Shown here: one piece after another, positions 6,711 to 15,777 of the stretch
Layout: the number at the start of each line of letters is the position of its first letter
How positions within the stretch are numbered: position 1 is the stretch's first letter
DNA from: an uncultured Pseudomonadota bacterium
GTDB lineage: Bacteria > Pseudomonadota > Gammaproteobacteria > Steroidobacterales > Steroidobacteraceae
Direction of reading: 5' to 3'
Length of the DNA: 64,000 bases
Assembly (NCBI GenBank): GCA_903884235.1
Contig: CAISEB010000037.1
Coordinates: 1 to 64,000, forward strand
The notes under the pieces: generated by a model
Told to the model about the DNA's origin: nothing
Seen by the model: the letters and a program-made list of their open reading frames with translations, nothing else
The model's database searches: none
Program-made: the position numbers and the translations under genes

Positions 6711-7739
6711 TCAGCCTGCCTTGGTCTTGAGTTCAGCACTGATCTGCGAGGGCACGCCGTTGCGCGCCTCGACGGCCGCGAGCCGGACCGCCTGCGAAAA
6801 CGCGGCGGCGTCGGCACCGCCATGGCTCTTGATCACGATCCCCGTGAGACCGACCATGCTGGCGCCATTGTAGCGTCCCGGGTCGAGCCTGCGGCGAATG
6901 CCGTCGAGCGCGGAGGACGCGAGCAGCGCCTGCAGCTTGCGCAGCGGGCTCGAGGTGAACTCGCCGCGCATGGTCGTCGCCATGAAGCGTGCGATGCCCT
7001 CCATCGACTTCAGCGCGACATTGCCGGTGAAGCCGTCGGTGACGACGACGTCGACCCGGCCGCTGCAGATGTCGTTGCCCTCGACGTAGCCGATGTAGTT
7101 GAGTCCCGTGCCCTGCAGGCGCTGGTGCGCCGCCTTGACGAGCTCGTGGCCCTTGATCTCCTCGGAGCCGATGTTCAGCAGCCCGACCTTCGGGCGCTCG
7201 CGACCGACGACGTCGGTCGCGACCACCGAGCCCATCACCGCGAACTGCACCAGCTGCTCGGGCGTGGCGCTCGTGTTGGCGCCGAGGTCGAGCATCAGCG
7301 TCTGGCCGTCCCCGGACGGGATCGCGGCGAGGATCGCGGGACGCTCGATGCCAGGGATCATGCCGAGCACGAAGTGCGCGGAGGCCATCAGCGCGCCGGT
7401 GTTGCCGGCGCTGACGCAGGCGGCCGCCTCGCCCGCCGCGACGAGGTCGAGCGCGCGGCGCAGCGATGAATCCTTCTTGCGACGGATCGCATCGCGCGGC
7501 GATTCGTCCATCTCGACGACCTGGCTCGCGGCGACGACGCGCACGCGCTCGCGCACGGCCGCATCCAGCCGCACGAGACGGGGTTCGATCTCTTCGGGAC
7601 GCCCGACGAGCAGCAGCTCGACGGACGGATCGGTGCGGACCACATCCAAGGCCCCGGTGACGCAGCTCCGGGGCCCAAGATCGCCGCTCATCGCATCGAC
7701 GGCGATGGAGACTCGGTTGGACAAGCGAGGGTCCGCCAC
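6711..7739 (-). CDS. plsX: PlsX, phosphate acyltransferase
   Basis: 342 aa. PlsX converts acyl-ACP to acyl-phosphate, the donor for PlsY in phospholipid synthesis. Recognisable stretches are IAVDAMSGDLGP at the N-terminus, VSAGNTGALMAS and VVTDGFTGNVALKSMEG. It follows rpmF by 32 nt and precedes fabH by one base, so it is part of the same transcript. Confidence 0.97.
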   Translation of the reverse strand: MADPRLSNRVSIAVDAMSGDLGPRSCVTGALDVVRTDPSVELLLVGRPEEIEPRLVRLDAAVRERVRVVAASQVVEMDESPRDAIRRKKDSSLRRALDLVAAGEAAACVSAGNTGALMASAHFVLGMIPGIERPAILAAIPSGDGQTLMLDLGANTSATPEQLVQFAVMGSVVATDVVGRERPKVGLLNIGSEEIKGHELVKAAHQRLQGTGLNYIGYVEGNDICSGRVDVVVTDGFTGNVALKSMEGIARFMATTMRGEFTSSPLRKLQALLASSALDGIRRRLDPGRYNGASMVGLTGIVIKSHGGADAAAFSQAVRLAAVEARNGVPSQISAELKTKAG

Positions 7740-7771
7740 GGCCAGCCGCGGGGCCTGGACGGGCAGCGGAC

Positions 7772-7963
7772 TCAGTCCTCGGTCGAGGCGACCGGCGTCT
7801 CGATCACCTTCTTGCCACGGTAGTAGCCATCACGGCTCACGCGGTGGCGCAGGTGGGTCTCGCCCGACGTCGGGTCGGTCGACAGCGCCGGCGCCGACAG
7901 GTGGTCGTGCGAACGGTGCATGCCGCGCTTGGACGGGGTCTTTCTGCTCTTCTGGACGGGCAT
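7772..7963 (-). CDS. rpmF: 50S ribosomal protein L32
   Basis: 63 aa with the L32 signature [20 protein letters not shown] and [14 protein letters not shown]. The zinc-binding cysteines of some L32 proteins are absent (Cys-free type). It sits between yceD and plsX as in E. coli, linking a ribosomal protein to lipid synthesis genes. Confidence 0.97.
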   Translation of the reverse strand: MPVQKSRKTPSKRGMHRSHDHLSAPALSTDPTSGETHLRHRVSRDGYYRGKKVIETPVASTED

Positions 7964-7994
7964 CGGTCTTTACTCCTCGGAACCAAATTCTGTA

Positions 7995-8516
7995 TCAGCG
8001 CTTCAACAGGTCCTGCAGGGCCGCGAACGGCCGTTGTACCGGACCCTTCTCGACGGTCGGCGCGGCCACGACGGCCTCGACCTCCCGCTTGGCGCCACAC
8101 TCCGCCGGCGTCGCGTGCATCGGCACGAGCGGCAACGCCAGCAGCATCTCATCCTCGACGAGGTCGGCGAGCATCAGGCGCCCGGCGTCGACCATCACGG
8201 CCTCGTAATCCTCCGGCACCGTCGCCGCGCCCGCTTCGTCGTCGACGAACGCGATCCGCACCGGCGAGGCGAGCCGCGCCTCGAACTCCGCGAGGCAGCG
8301 CTGGCACACGAGCCACACGCTGCCGCTCACCGACCCTTCGGCCGCCGGGTATCCGCCGGCGACATGGAAGTGCAGCGACACCGCCGCCTGCCCTTCCGGC
8401 CGCGAGACACTGTCCCGCAGGCGCTCGAATTTCCCGACCGCGAACTCGCGCACGAGGTCCACTCGTTGCGACGCGCATTGCCCGACGTCGAGCGGATCTT
8501 CGAGGGGCCTCGCCAT
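7995..8516 (-). CDS. yceD: YceD family (DUF177) protein
   Basis: 173 aa. YceD has been linked to 23S rRNA maturation; its biochemical role is not settled. The Cys pair in VCQRCL and the C-terminal FAALQDLLKR match the family. I chose ATG 8516 (MARPLEDPLDV), whose N-terminus aligns with known YceD starts. An in-frame ATG at 8531 lies inside a near-consensus -10 and is therefore unlikely. The first gene of yceD-rpmF-plsX-fabH. Confidence 0.88.
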   Translation of the reverse strand: MARPLEDPLDVGQCASQRVDLVREFAVGKFERLRDSVSRPEGQAAVSLHFHVAGGYPAAEGSVSGSVWLVCQRCLAEFEARLASPVRIAFVDDEAGAATVPEDYEAVMVDAGRLMLADLVEDEMLLALPLVPMHATPAECGAKREVEAVVAAPTVEKGPVQRPFAALQDLLKR

Positions 8517-8526
8517 AGGGGCGCGT

Positions 8527-8555
8527 ATCATAGTGACGACCCGCCCTCCTGTCAA
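8527..8555 (-). promoter_or_regulatory. Sigma-70 promoter of yceD-rpmF-plsX-fabH
   Basis: On the minus strand TTGACA (8555-8550) is followed after exactly 17 bp by TATGAT (8532-8527). This is the best promoter in the window. Transcription would start near 8520, only about 4 nt before the chosen yceD start codon, giving a nearly leaderless message. Confidence 0.75.
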
Positions 8556-8620
8556 AGCCAATTCAACTGCAACGCGTTGATTTGCAAGCGTTGATGCACT
8601 GCCCCCGTCCGAGGCCGCCG

Positions 8621-9214
8621 ATGTCCGACCCGCGCCCGCCCCTGATCCTCGCCTCCACCTCCCGTTACCGCCGCGAGCTGCTCGAGCGCCTGAGGCTGCC
8701 ATTCACGGCCGAAAGCCCGGCCGTCGACGAGACTGCAGAGCCCGGCGAGGCCCCCGACCTGCTCGCCGAACGCCTCGCCGAGGCGAAGGCACGCGCCGTG
8801 GCCGCCCGGCACCCGGGCGCCGTCGTGATCGGCTCCGACCAGGTGGCGGCCTGTGCAGGACTGAAGCTGGGCAAGCCCGGCACCCCGGATCGGGCCCGCG
8901 CGCAGCTCGCCGCGGCCAGCGGCCAGGTCGTCGTCTTCCACACGGCGGTCGCGATCGTCGGCCCCGGCGGCCTCGAGCGCCACCGCGACGAGACCCGGGT
9001 CCGCTTCCGGACGCTGTCCGCCGCCGGGATCGCCCGCTACGTGGAGCTCGAGGCGCCGCTCGACTGCGCCGGGAGCTTCAAGTCGGAAGGACTCGGCGTG
9101 GCGCTGTTCGAGGCCGTCCAATCGGAGGATCCCACGGCGCTCGTGGGCCTGCCGTTGATCTGGGTCGCCGCCGCCCTCGCCCGCGCGGGGCTCGATCCGC
9201 TCAGGGCAGGCTGA
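8621..9214 (+). CDS. maf: Maf family nucleotide pyrophosphatase, YceF type
   Basis: 197 aa. Maf proteins hydrolyse modified or non-canonical NTPs; the YceF subgroup prefers 7-methyl-GTP. Evidence is LILASTSRYRRELL at the N-terminus, IGSDQVA in the middle and CAGSFKSEGLGVALFE near the C-terminus, which is the YceF pattern. It is divergent from yceD as in E. coli. Its 3' end overlaps the convergent carbonic anhydrase gene by 14 bp. Confidence 0.92.
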   Translation: MSDPRPPLILASTSRYRRELLERLRLPFTAESPAVDETAEPGEAPDLLAERLAEAKARAVAARHPGAVVIGSDQVAACAGLKLGKPGTPDRARAQLAAASGQVVVFHTAVAIVGPGGLERHRDETRVRFRTLSAAGIARYVELEAPLDCAGSFKSEGLGVALFEAVQSEDPTALVGLPLIWVAAALARAGLDPLRAG

Positions 9215-9866
9215 TCGCCCGCGCCGCCGCGATCTCGACGGCGCGTCGATAGACGGTCGCGAGGTCGTCCTCCGGACCCACCCGCGCCTCGAGGTCGTGC
9301 AGCAGTCCGTTCGCGAGCCCGTACACCCAGCCGTGCACGGCGAGCGGCCGGCCACGGTTCCACGCGTCCTGCACCATCGAGGTCTGGCAGACGTTCGTGA
9401 CCTGCTCGATGACGTTCAGCTCGCACAGCAGGCGCGTGCGCGTCTCGACGCTGGCGAGCCCGCCCATCACGGTCTCGTGGCGTCGCATGACGTCCTGGAT
9501 GTGGCGCAGCCAGTTGTCGATCAGGCCGAGCGGGCGCTGCTCGAGCGCCGCGATGACGCCACCGCAGCCGTAGTGGCCCACCACCATGATGTCCGTGACC
9601 TTCAGCACGTCGACGGCGTATTGGATCACCGACAGGCAGTTGAGGTCCGTGTGCACGACGACGTTGGCGACGTTGCGATGCACGAACAGCTCGCCGGGCA
9701 GCAGGCCGACGATCTCGTTGGCCGGCACCCGGCTGTCGGCGCAGCCGATCCACAGGTACTGCGGCGACTGCTGGCGCGACAGCTTGCTGAAGAATTCCGG
9801 ATCCTCCGTCGAGATCGCCTCGGCCCAGGCGCGGTTGTTGGCGAACAGGTGCGGCAGGTTCCTCAT
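9201..9866 (-). CDS. can: Beta-class carbonic anhydrase
   Basis: 221 aa. It interconverts CO2 and bicarbonate in the cytoplasm. The zinc ligands are the Cys and Asp of GCADSRVP and the His and Cys of VVGHYGCGGV. The start ATG at 9866 overlaps the rluC stop by four bases (ATGA), so it is translationally coupled to rluC. Its 3' end overlaps maf on the other strand. Confidence 0.96.
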   Translation of the reverse strand: MRNLPHLFANNRAWAEAISTEDPEFFSKLSRQQSPQYLWIGCADSRVPANEIVGLLPGELFVHRNVANVVVHTDLNCLSVIQYAVDVLKVTDIMVVGHYGCGGVIAALEQRPLGLIDNWLRHIQDVMRRHETVMGGLASVETRTRLLCELNVIEQVTNVCQTSMVQDAWNRGRPLAVHGWVYGLANGLLHDLEARVGPEDDLATVYRRAVEIAAARAISLP

Positions 9867-10894
9867 CGCGCGCGGCCCCGGTGGCGCGGCCGGCCCGTGC
9901 CCTTCTTGCGACGCGTCGCGGCGAGCTGGTCGATCACCGACGAGAGGTCCTCGGGCAGCGGCTGGCTGAACGAGTAGTTCTTGTGCGAGCGCGGCCACTC
10001 GAAGGAGAGCGACTGCGCATGCAGGAACAGCCGCTTGAGGCCGAGTTCCTTCATCTCCGCGTTGAACGCGTGGTCGCCGTACTTGTCGTCGCCGGCGACG
10101 GGGTGCCCGGCGAACGCGGCGTGCACGCGGATCTGGTGGGTGCGGCCGGTGCCGAGGTCGACCGACAGCATCGAGGCGCGCGCGCCGAAGAAGTCGACCG
10201 GCGTGAACGTCGTCGTCGACTCCTTGCCGCTCGCCTTGACGCGCACGACGCGCTCGCCCGCCGTGCGGGCCTCGGTGTCGAGCGGCGCGTCGATCGTCTT
10301 CTTGCCGAGGTTCCAGGAGCCCTTCACGAGCGTCAGGTACTGCTTCTCGACCTGTCCGTCGCGCAGCAGCTGGTGCATCACCCGAAGTGCCGGCCGGTTG
10401 CGCGCGACGACGAGCAGGCCGCTCGTGTCGCGGTCGAGGCGGTGGGCGAGCTCGAGTTCCTCGTTCGGCCGCGAGGCCCTGAGCGCCTCGATCAGTCCGT
10501 GGCTGAGGCCGCTGCCGCCGTGCACCGCGAGGCCGGATGGCTTGGCGACGACCAGGAGGTCGTCGTCCTGGTGGATGATCGCCGCCTCGACCGCCTCGAC
10601 GAGGCCGGACGGGGCGCGCCGAACGCCGGTGGTCGGCGCCTCCTCGACCGGGCGGATCGGTGGCAGGCGGATGTCGTCCCCGGCCGCGACCCGCTGCTCG
10701 GGCTTGGCCCGCTTGCCGTTGACCCGGACCTCGCCCTTGCGCAGCAGCCGGTATACGCGGGACTTCGGCAGCCCCTTGAAGGCCCGGATCAGCCAGTTGT
10801 CGAGGCGCTGGCCGTCGTCGCCCTCCGCCACCTTGACGTGGCTCGCCTTGCGGCCGGTTGCCGGGGGGGATTCTGGGTTGGATTCGTAAGACAT
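9863..10894 (-). CDS. rluC: RluC, 23S rRNA pseudouridine synthase
   Basis: 343 aa. RluC modifies U955, U2504 and U2580 of 23S rRNA in E. coli. The S4 RNA-binding domain is at residues 20-80 (RLDNWLIRAFKGLPKSRVYRL). The catalytic Asp is in ELAHRLDRDTSGLLV. The basic C-terminal tail is longer than usual. It is divergent from rne across a 497-bp gap, as in many Gammaproteobacteria. Confidence 0.95.
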   Translation of the reverse strand: MSYESNPESPPATGRKASHVKVAEGDDGQRLDNWLIRAFKGLPKSRVYRLLRKGEVRVNGKRAKPEQRVAAGDDIRLPPIRPVEEAPTTGVRRAPSGLVEAVEAAIIHQDDDLLVVAKPSGLAVHGGSGLSHGLIEALRASRPNEELELAHRLDRDTSGLLVVARNRPALRVMHQLLRDGQVEKQYLTLVKGSWNLGKKTIDAPLDTEARTAGERVVRVKASGKESTTTFTPVDFFGARASMLSVDLGTGRTHQIRVHAAFAGHPVAGDDKYGDHAFNAEMKELGLKRLFLHAQSLSFEWPRSHKNYSFSQPLPEDLSSVIDQLAATRRKKGTGRPRHRGRAR

Positions 10895-11391
10895 TGATTT
10901 ACCGGCAATGGGCTTGTAACATGTCGCTCCGAGAGGTGCCTGACGCCCGGCAACGCGAAGCGTTCCAGGGTCAGCGCCTCAGCGCGGTTCTCGCATCTCG
11001 AGTCGCCCCCCGCCCCAGGGATCCTGTCAGAGGCCCGGGCCCGGTCGGCGGAGTGCGTTGCGGCGACCGCATATTAGTTGGTCCGCCATCCCCCGTCTCG
11101 GGTGATCGGATCATCGTTCGGCCGATGACTAGGATCCGCGGCTCACCAGGGCCGCCCGCCACGAAGCCACCCGATGGGTGGACGCGGTGTCGACCGGTCA
11201 ACGGGCTCATGAAGGAATGCAGGCAGGGCGCGCGATCAGGGAGGTCCCCCGACCCGGTGCGCGCCCGCGTTAGAAGATGGCTGAACTCGATTTCCCATCG
11301 ACGATCCGCTTTCGCCGCGCATTTTTCGCGACGCTCCCTCCCGTAGACAACTCCCGTGCATCGGCCCCCGCCTATACCCAAGTAGGGGCCC
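10895..11391 (+). promoter_or_regulatory. Structured 5' region of rne
   Basis: No credible gene fills these 497 bp. Stem-loops on the rne strand: TCATCG 11111-11116 with CGATGA 11123-11128; CCACCC 11167-11172 with GGGTGG 11176-11181; GGGCGCGC 11226-11233 with GCGCGCCC 11259-11266; and GGCCCC 11363-11368 with GGGGCC 11385-11390. The last covers the likely Shine-Dalgarno AGGGG (11384-11388). E. coli RNase E controls its own mRNA through leader hairpins; the same role here is inference. I found no convincing promoter hexamers. Confidence 0.5.
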
Positions 11392-14277
11392 ATGAAGAGA
11401 ATGCTAATCAATGCGACGCAGGAAGAAGAGCTGCGCGTCGCGCTCGTTGACGGACAGAAGCTTTACGACCTGTCGATCGAGATCCCGTCCAAGGAACAGA
11501 AGAAGGCCAACGTCTACAAGGGACGGATCACGCGCGTCGAGCCCAGCCTCGAGGCGGCCTTCGTCGACTACGGCGCCGCGCGCCACGGCTTCCTGCCGCT
11601 GAAGGAAGTCTCCAAGGAGAACTTCCGCTCCCAGCCCCAGGGCGGGCGCATGAACATCCGCGACCTGCTGACCGAAGGTCAGGAGATCGTCGTGCAGGTC
11701 GAGAAGGAGGAGCGCGGCAACAAGGGTGCCGCCCTGACGACGTTCGTCAGCCTCGCCGGCCGCTTCCTCGTGCTGATGCCGAACAATCCCCGCGCCGGCG
11801 GCGTCTCGCGCCGCATCGAGGGCGAGGACCGCGACCTGACCCGCGAGGCGATGGAAGGCCTCAGCATCCCCGACGGCATGGGCGCGATCGTGCGCACCGC
11901 CGGCGTCGGGCGCAGCACCGAGGAACTGCAGTGGGACCTCGACAACCTGCGCACGAACTGGGACGCGATCGAGTCCGCCACCCGTGACCGCACCGCCCCG
12001 TTCCTGATCTACCAGGAGAGCGACCCGGTCGCGCGCAGCCTGCGCGACTACCTGTCGGACGACATCGGCGAGGTGCTGTGCGACGACCCGGCCGCCTACC
12101 AGCGCGGCCAGGACTACATGGCGCGCTTCATGCCGCCGGAGTCGCAGCGCAAGCTGAAGCTCTACGAGGACGACGTCCCGCTGTTCACGCGGTTCCAGAT
12201 CGAGAGCCAGATCGAGTCGGCCTACTCCCACAAGGTCAACCTGCCCTCGGGCGGCAGCCTCGTGATCGACCACACCGAGGCGCTGGTGTCGATCGACATC
12301 AACTCGGCGCGCGCGACCCGCGGCAGCGACATCGAGACGACGGCGACCAATACCAACCTCGAGGCGGCCGAGGAAATCTCGCGCCAGCTGCGCATCCGCG
12401 ACCTCGGTGGCCTGATCGTCATCGACTTCATCGACATGGAGTCGACCAAGAACCAGCGCGCGGTCGAGGATCGGCTGCGCGACTCGGTCAAGATGGACCG
12501 CGCCCGCATCCAGATCGGCAAGATCTCCCGCTTCGGCCTGCTCGAGATGTCGCGCCAGCGCCTGCGCCCGTCGCTCGGCGAGTCGACGCACATCACCTGC
12601 CCGCGCTGCGTGGGTCTCGGCACGATCCGCTCGGTCGAGTCGCTCGCGCTCGCGATCCTGCGCCTGATCGGCGAGGAGGCTCGCAAGGACCGCACCGCGA
12701 AGGTCATCGCCCAGCTGCCGGTCGAGGTCGCGACGTTCCTGATCAACGAGAAGCGCGACTGGCTGCGCGAAGTCGAGATGCGCAATCGCGCCGAGGTCGT
12801 GCTGGTTCCGAACGAGCACATGCAGACGCCGAACTACTCGCTGCGCCGGGTGCGCGACGACGAGACCGGCCTGCCCGAGAATGCCGTGACGAGCTACCAG
12901 ATGGCGGAGCAGCCGTCCGTCGAGATCCAGACGACGAGCACCGAGCCGAAGAAGGTCGTGGAACCGCCGGCGGTGCAGCCGATCATGCCGACCAACCCGG
13001 CGCCGACGCCGGCGAACGTCTGGTCGCCGACGCCGGAACCGGTTGCCGCACCGGTCGCCGCGCCGGTGGCCGTCGCGGGCCCGGTGTATCGCGAAGGCAT
13101 CTTCCGCCGCATCTGGGTGTGGCTGTTCGGGTCCGGCAAGCCGGCCGAGGCGAGCTCGGGCAGCAGCAACACGAACAAGGAACGCGACGACGGCGGCAAC
13201 CGCGGTGCACGCGGCACCCGTGACGAGCGCAGCCCGCGCGGCCGGGACGGTCGTGACGGCGGTGGCAGCCGCGACGGCCGTGACGGCCGGGGTCGTGGCG
13301 GTCGTGACCGTGGCCGCGGTGGTGCGCGCGGTGAAGGCGATCGCAACCGCGGCGACGCCGAGCGTCCGCGCAGTGGCGACGCCGAGCGCGGCCGTACGGC
13401 CGAAGGCGAGCGCCCCCGCAACAATGAAGGCGACCGCAACCGCGGCGCCGAGGGCGACCGTGCCCGCCGCGGCCGTGACGGCAACCGTGACGGCAACCGC
13501 GACGGCAATCGCGAGGGCAGCCGTGACGGCAACCGCGATGGCGCCCGCGAGGGTGGCAACCGTGAGAGTGGCAACCGCGATGGCAACCGCGACGGCGGCC
13601 ATCGTGACGGTGGCCGGGATGCGAACCGCGACGGCCAGCCGCGTGGCGAGCGCCGTCCTGAGCCGCCGCGCGACGACACGCGTGTCGCGCCGGCCGCCGA
13701 ATCGGGTGCCGCGGAGCGCGGCCCCGAAGGTGCACCGTCGCAGGATGGCGCCGATCTGAGCCCCGAGGGCAGGCCGGCAGGCGAACGCCGCCGCCGCCGT
13801 GGTCGTCGTCGTGGTCGCGGTGGCAATCGCGAGGGCGGAGCAGCGGCTGGTGGCGAAGCGCGCAGCCAGGAGGAGTCGTTCAGCGCGAACGTTCCGGACA
13901 TCGGCGAGTCGGGCCGCTTCCCGGTCCTCGACGTCGAGGCCTACGAGCGCGAGCAGTGTCTCGAGCACGCGCCCGCAGAGCACGCCGCGGCGCCGGTCGC
14001 TGAGGCCGTCATCGAGCGCGCAGTGGTCGAGGTGGTCGCACCAGTGATCGAGGTGCAGGCCGCGCCGGCTCCGTTCGCGCTGGAGCCGCCTGCGGCGGCG
14101 CCGGCACCTGCACCTGCGGCACCTGCCCCGGCGCCGGAACCGGTCGTCGCGGCTGCGCCTGCAGTCGTCGCGGCGACGCTCACCGAAGCGGAGGAAGCGG
14201 CCGCCGCTGCGGCAGCGGCCGCCGCCACGCCGCCGGCCGCACCGACGCCGCCGACGACGGGCGGATCGCACGCCTGA
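11392..14277 (+). CDS. rne: RNase E
   Basis: 961 aa. RNase E is the main endoribonuclease of mRNA decay and rRNA/tRNA processing and scaffolds the degradosome at the inner membrane. The start [10 protein letters not shown] matches E. coli. An S1 domain covers about 37-120. Catalytic D302 (VSIDINS) and D345 (VIDFIDM) and the Zn-link C403/C406 (CPRC) are intact. A membrane-binding amphipathic helix, [13 protein letters not shown], lies near 570. The C-terminal half is disordered: an Arg/Gly/Asp-rich block with NRDG repeats (about 610-770), an Arg cluster [15 protein letters not shown], then an Ala/Pro tail. A long frame on the opposite strand is a shadow. Confidence 0.98.
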   Translation: MKRMLINATQEEELRVALVDGQKLYDLSIEIPSKEQKKANVYKGRITRVEPSLEAAFVDYGAARHGFLPLKEVSKENFRSQPQGGRMNIRDLLTEGQEIVVQVEKEERGNKGAALTTFVSLAGRFLVLMPNNPRAGGVSRRIEGEDRDLTREAMEGLSIPDGMGAIVRTAGVGRSTEELQWDLDNLRTNWDAIESATRDRTAPFLIYQESDPVARSLRDYLSDDIGEVLCDDPAAYQRGQDYMARFMPPESQRKLKLYEDDVPLFTRFQIESQIESAYSHKVNLPSGGSLVIDHTEALVSIDINSARATRGSDIETTATNTNLEAAEEISRQLRIRDLGGLIVIDFIDMESTKNQRAVEDRLRDSVKMDRARIQIGKISRFGLLEMSRQRLRPSLGESTHITCPRCVGLGTIRSVESLALAILRLIGEEARKDRTAKVIAQLPVEVATFLINEKRDWLREVEMRNRAEVVLVPNEHMQTPNYSLRRVRDDETGLPENAVTSYQMAEQPSVEIQTTSTEPKKVVEPPAVQPIMPTNPAPTPANVWSPTPEPVAAPVAAPVAVAGPVYREGIFRRIWVWLFGSGKPAEASSGSSNTNKERDDGGNRGARGTRDERSPRGRDGRDGGGSRDGRDGRGRGGRDRGRGGARGEGDRNRGDAERPRSGDAERGRTAEGERPRNNEGDRNRGAEGDRARRGRDGNRDGNRDGNREGSRDGNRDGAREGGNRESGNRDGNRDGGHRDGGRDANRDGQPRGERRPEPPRDDTRVAPAAESGAAERGPEGAPSQDGADLSPEGRPAGERRRRRGRRRGRGGNREGGAAAGGEARSQEESFSANVPDIGESGRFPVLDVEAYEREQCLEHAPAEHAAAPVAEAVIERAVVEVVAPVIEVQAAPAPFALEPPAAAPAPAPAAPAPAPEPVVAAAPAVVAATLTEAEEAAAAAAAAAATPPAAPTPPTTGGSHA
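13465..13640 (+). repeat. Degenerate NRDG-coding tandem repeats in rne
   Basis: A 12-bp unit of the type GACGGCAACCGC is repeated many times with small changes, encoding runs such as [13 protein letters not shown]. It lies in the RNA-binding disordered region of RNase E and is likely prone to length change. Confidence 0.8.
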
Positions 14278-14283
14278 GGCACC

Positions 14284-14314
14284 GTGGACTGCGCGCCCGC
14301 GGCGCGCAGTCCAC
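14284..14314 (+). terminator. Perfect hairpin after rne, probable terminator
   Basis: GTGGACTGCGCGCC (14284-14297) pairs perfectly with 14301-14314 around the loop CGC, starting 7 nt after the rne stop. A T-tract is missing, so it may act as an mRNA end or exonuclease barrier. Confidence 0.55.
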
Positions 14315-14751
14315 GCCCCTATCGGATCAACGCGCGGCGCGCGAGACGCCGCCCCGGCTCGATCCCGCGTTAGGAAAGCCCCCTAGCCGCCTGTACTCGT
14401 TCTGTTTTCCACCTGCCCCCGATGACCTTCCAATTCGCGCAGCGGGCCGCGCAATCCGGTCCCGGCGGGATCGGGCACCCAATCGAACCCGATCCAGGAT
14501 GCGGAGGGCGCGATACGCGCCGCGTCCACGCGGTTGACGGCGGGCCCCTCGCGCGCTAAATCATGGTCTCCCCGATGCGGTGACGCATCGTCGAGCTGTG
14601 AGGCGCCACGGACAGGCCCCCAGAACCTCGTTCCACGCACCCGACGTTGCGCACGTTCCCGGCTGGGGCGTGGACCGTCGTGTCATGCAGAGGACCGGTG
14701 GGCCTCCCCCGCGGCTGAAGTCAGGCGACAAAATCAACCAGGGGGAATGCC
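14315..14751. other. 437-bp stretch without a credible gene
   Basis: The open frames here look like GC-rich noise. The one clear structure is CGATGCG (14573-14579) with CGCATCG (14584-14590) closed by a GTGA (GNRA-type) tetraloop. The ribosome binding site AGGGGGA for the next gene sits at the right end. I recognise no riboswitch or promoter. Confidence 0.4.
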
Positions 14752-15741
14752 ATGCGCATATGGACCGTGTTCATGCTGAGCGCTGCCGCGATCGCCGCGT
14801 CCCTGCCGCTCGAGGCGGCCCGGGCAACGACCATCGCCGTGAATTGTGATGCAACCAACGCCCGCGGCCTGCACTCGATCGGCGCGGCGCTGGCGCGCTT
14901 CTCGCGTACCGAACCGCTCACGATCCTCGTGTCCGGCACCTGCAACGAAAACGTCGCGATCCACAACCTTGACCAGGTCGTGCTCGCCGGCCAACCCGGG
15001 GCCAGCATCAACGACGCCTCGAATGGCGCGCTTCCGACCGTGGACATCCGGTCCTCGCAGTCGATCTCGATCACGGGCCTCAGGATCACCAGCGCGAACG
15101 CGGCCGGTGCCGGCAGCCAACTGGTCACGTGCGGGCTCGAAAGCAGCTGCATGTCGCAGGGCAATACGTTCACGAACGCCTCCGGTGACGGCGTCCTCGT
15201 CTATCGGGGCTCCGGACTCGAGTCCTCGGGTGACACCTTCGTCGACTCGGCGGGGCGCGGCCTCGTCGTCAGGGACGGGGCGCGCGCCGCGGCCATCGGC
15301 GATTCCTTCACCAACAACGGCGCGACATCCGACTCCGCACAGATCCGACTGCTGACGCATGCTTCATTGCAGCTGCGTTTCTCCACCCTGGACAAAGGCA
15401 GCTACTTCGGCGTGCGGCTGACCGACCACAGCACGGCGGAATTCATCGACGACACGATCACCAACCATGCGGCGGGCGGTGTCTCGCTCGAATCGGCGTC
15501 CGAAGCCGTGTTCAACCCGTCGACGACCGGCAACGTCATCACGGGCAACCCGGGCGGCGGCGTGATCATCAACGACGTGTCGCTCGGGAACTTCTACGGC
15601 ACCGCGGAAACCGGCGGCACCGCCAACAACGTCATCAGCGGCAACGGTACCGTGGACATCAACTGCACGTCGGCGCACGCGTTCGTGGTCGGCAGCGGGA
15701 GCACGCAGGGCGGCGGCACGTCGAACTGCTCCGCGCCGTAG
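14752..15741 (+). CDS. Secreted right-handed beta-helix (pectate-lyase-like fold) protein
   Basis: 329 aa. A signal peptide ends near residue 25 (LEAARA). The rest is a run of short parallel-beta-helix coils with repeating NxI/V and GI/GV turns, for example SISITGLRITSANAAG, NTFTNASGDGVLVYRGSG and GNVITGNPGGGVIINDVS. Four or more Cys residues suggest disulfides outside the cytoplasm. I see no recognisable lyase active site, so function is unknown: surface or extracellular binding or polysaccharide contact is a guess. It has its own ribosome binding site AGGGGGA, no operon partner on the same strand, and is the main accessory-looking gene here. Confidence 0.75.
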   Translation: MRIWTVFMLSAAAIAASLPLEAARATTIAVNCDATNARGLHSIGAALARFSRTEPLTILVSGTCNENVAIHNLDQVVLAGQPGASINDASNGALPTVDIRSSQSISITGLRITSANAAGAGSQLVTCGLESSCMSQGNTFTNASGDGVLVYRGSGLESSGDTFVDSAGRGLVVRDGARAAAIGDSFTNNGATSDSAQIRLLTHASLQLRFSTLDKGSYFGVRLTDHSTAEFIDDTITNHAAGGVSLESASEAVFNPSTTGNVITGNPGGGVIINDVSLGNFYGTAETGGTANNVISGNGTVDINCTSAHAFVVGSGSTQGGGTSNCSAP

Positions 15742-15777
15742 CGCCCCAGGGCAATCCGGCAGCTGGGCCGGGGCGGC

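Noticed and set aside
8527-8532. In-frame ATG at 8531 as the yceD start
   Set aside because: It lies inside the -10 hexamer of the predicted promoter, and the shorter protein aligns with known YceD N-termini.
10858-11346. Plus-strand frame in the rne leader as a possible gene
   Set aside because: It begins inside rluC on the wrong strand, has no ribosome binding site and has noise-like composition.
13465-13640. CRISPR-like repeats
   Set aside because: The repeats are contiguous 12-bp codon units in frame in RNase E, with no unique spacers.
11404-14271. 955-codon frame opposite rne
   Set aside because: It is the antisense shadow of rne; the His/Arg/Ala-rich sequence has no recognisable domain, while rne has full motifs.
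14383-14640. 85-codon minus-strand frame in the gap after rne
   Set aside because: No ribosome binding site, no similarity, composition as background.
15742-15777. GC-rich inverted repeat between the beta-helix and phosphatase genes as a terminator
   Set aside because: The arms are only six bases (CGCCCC and GGGGCG) with a long loop and no T-tract.
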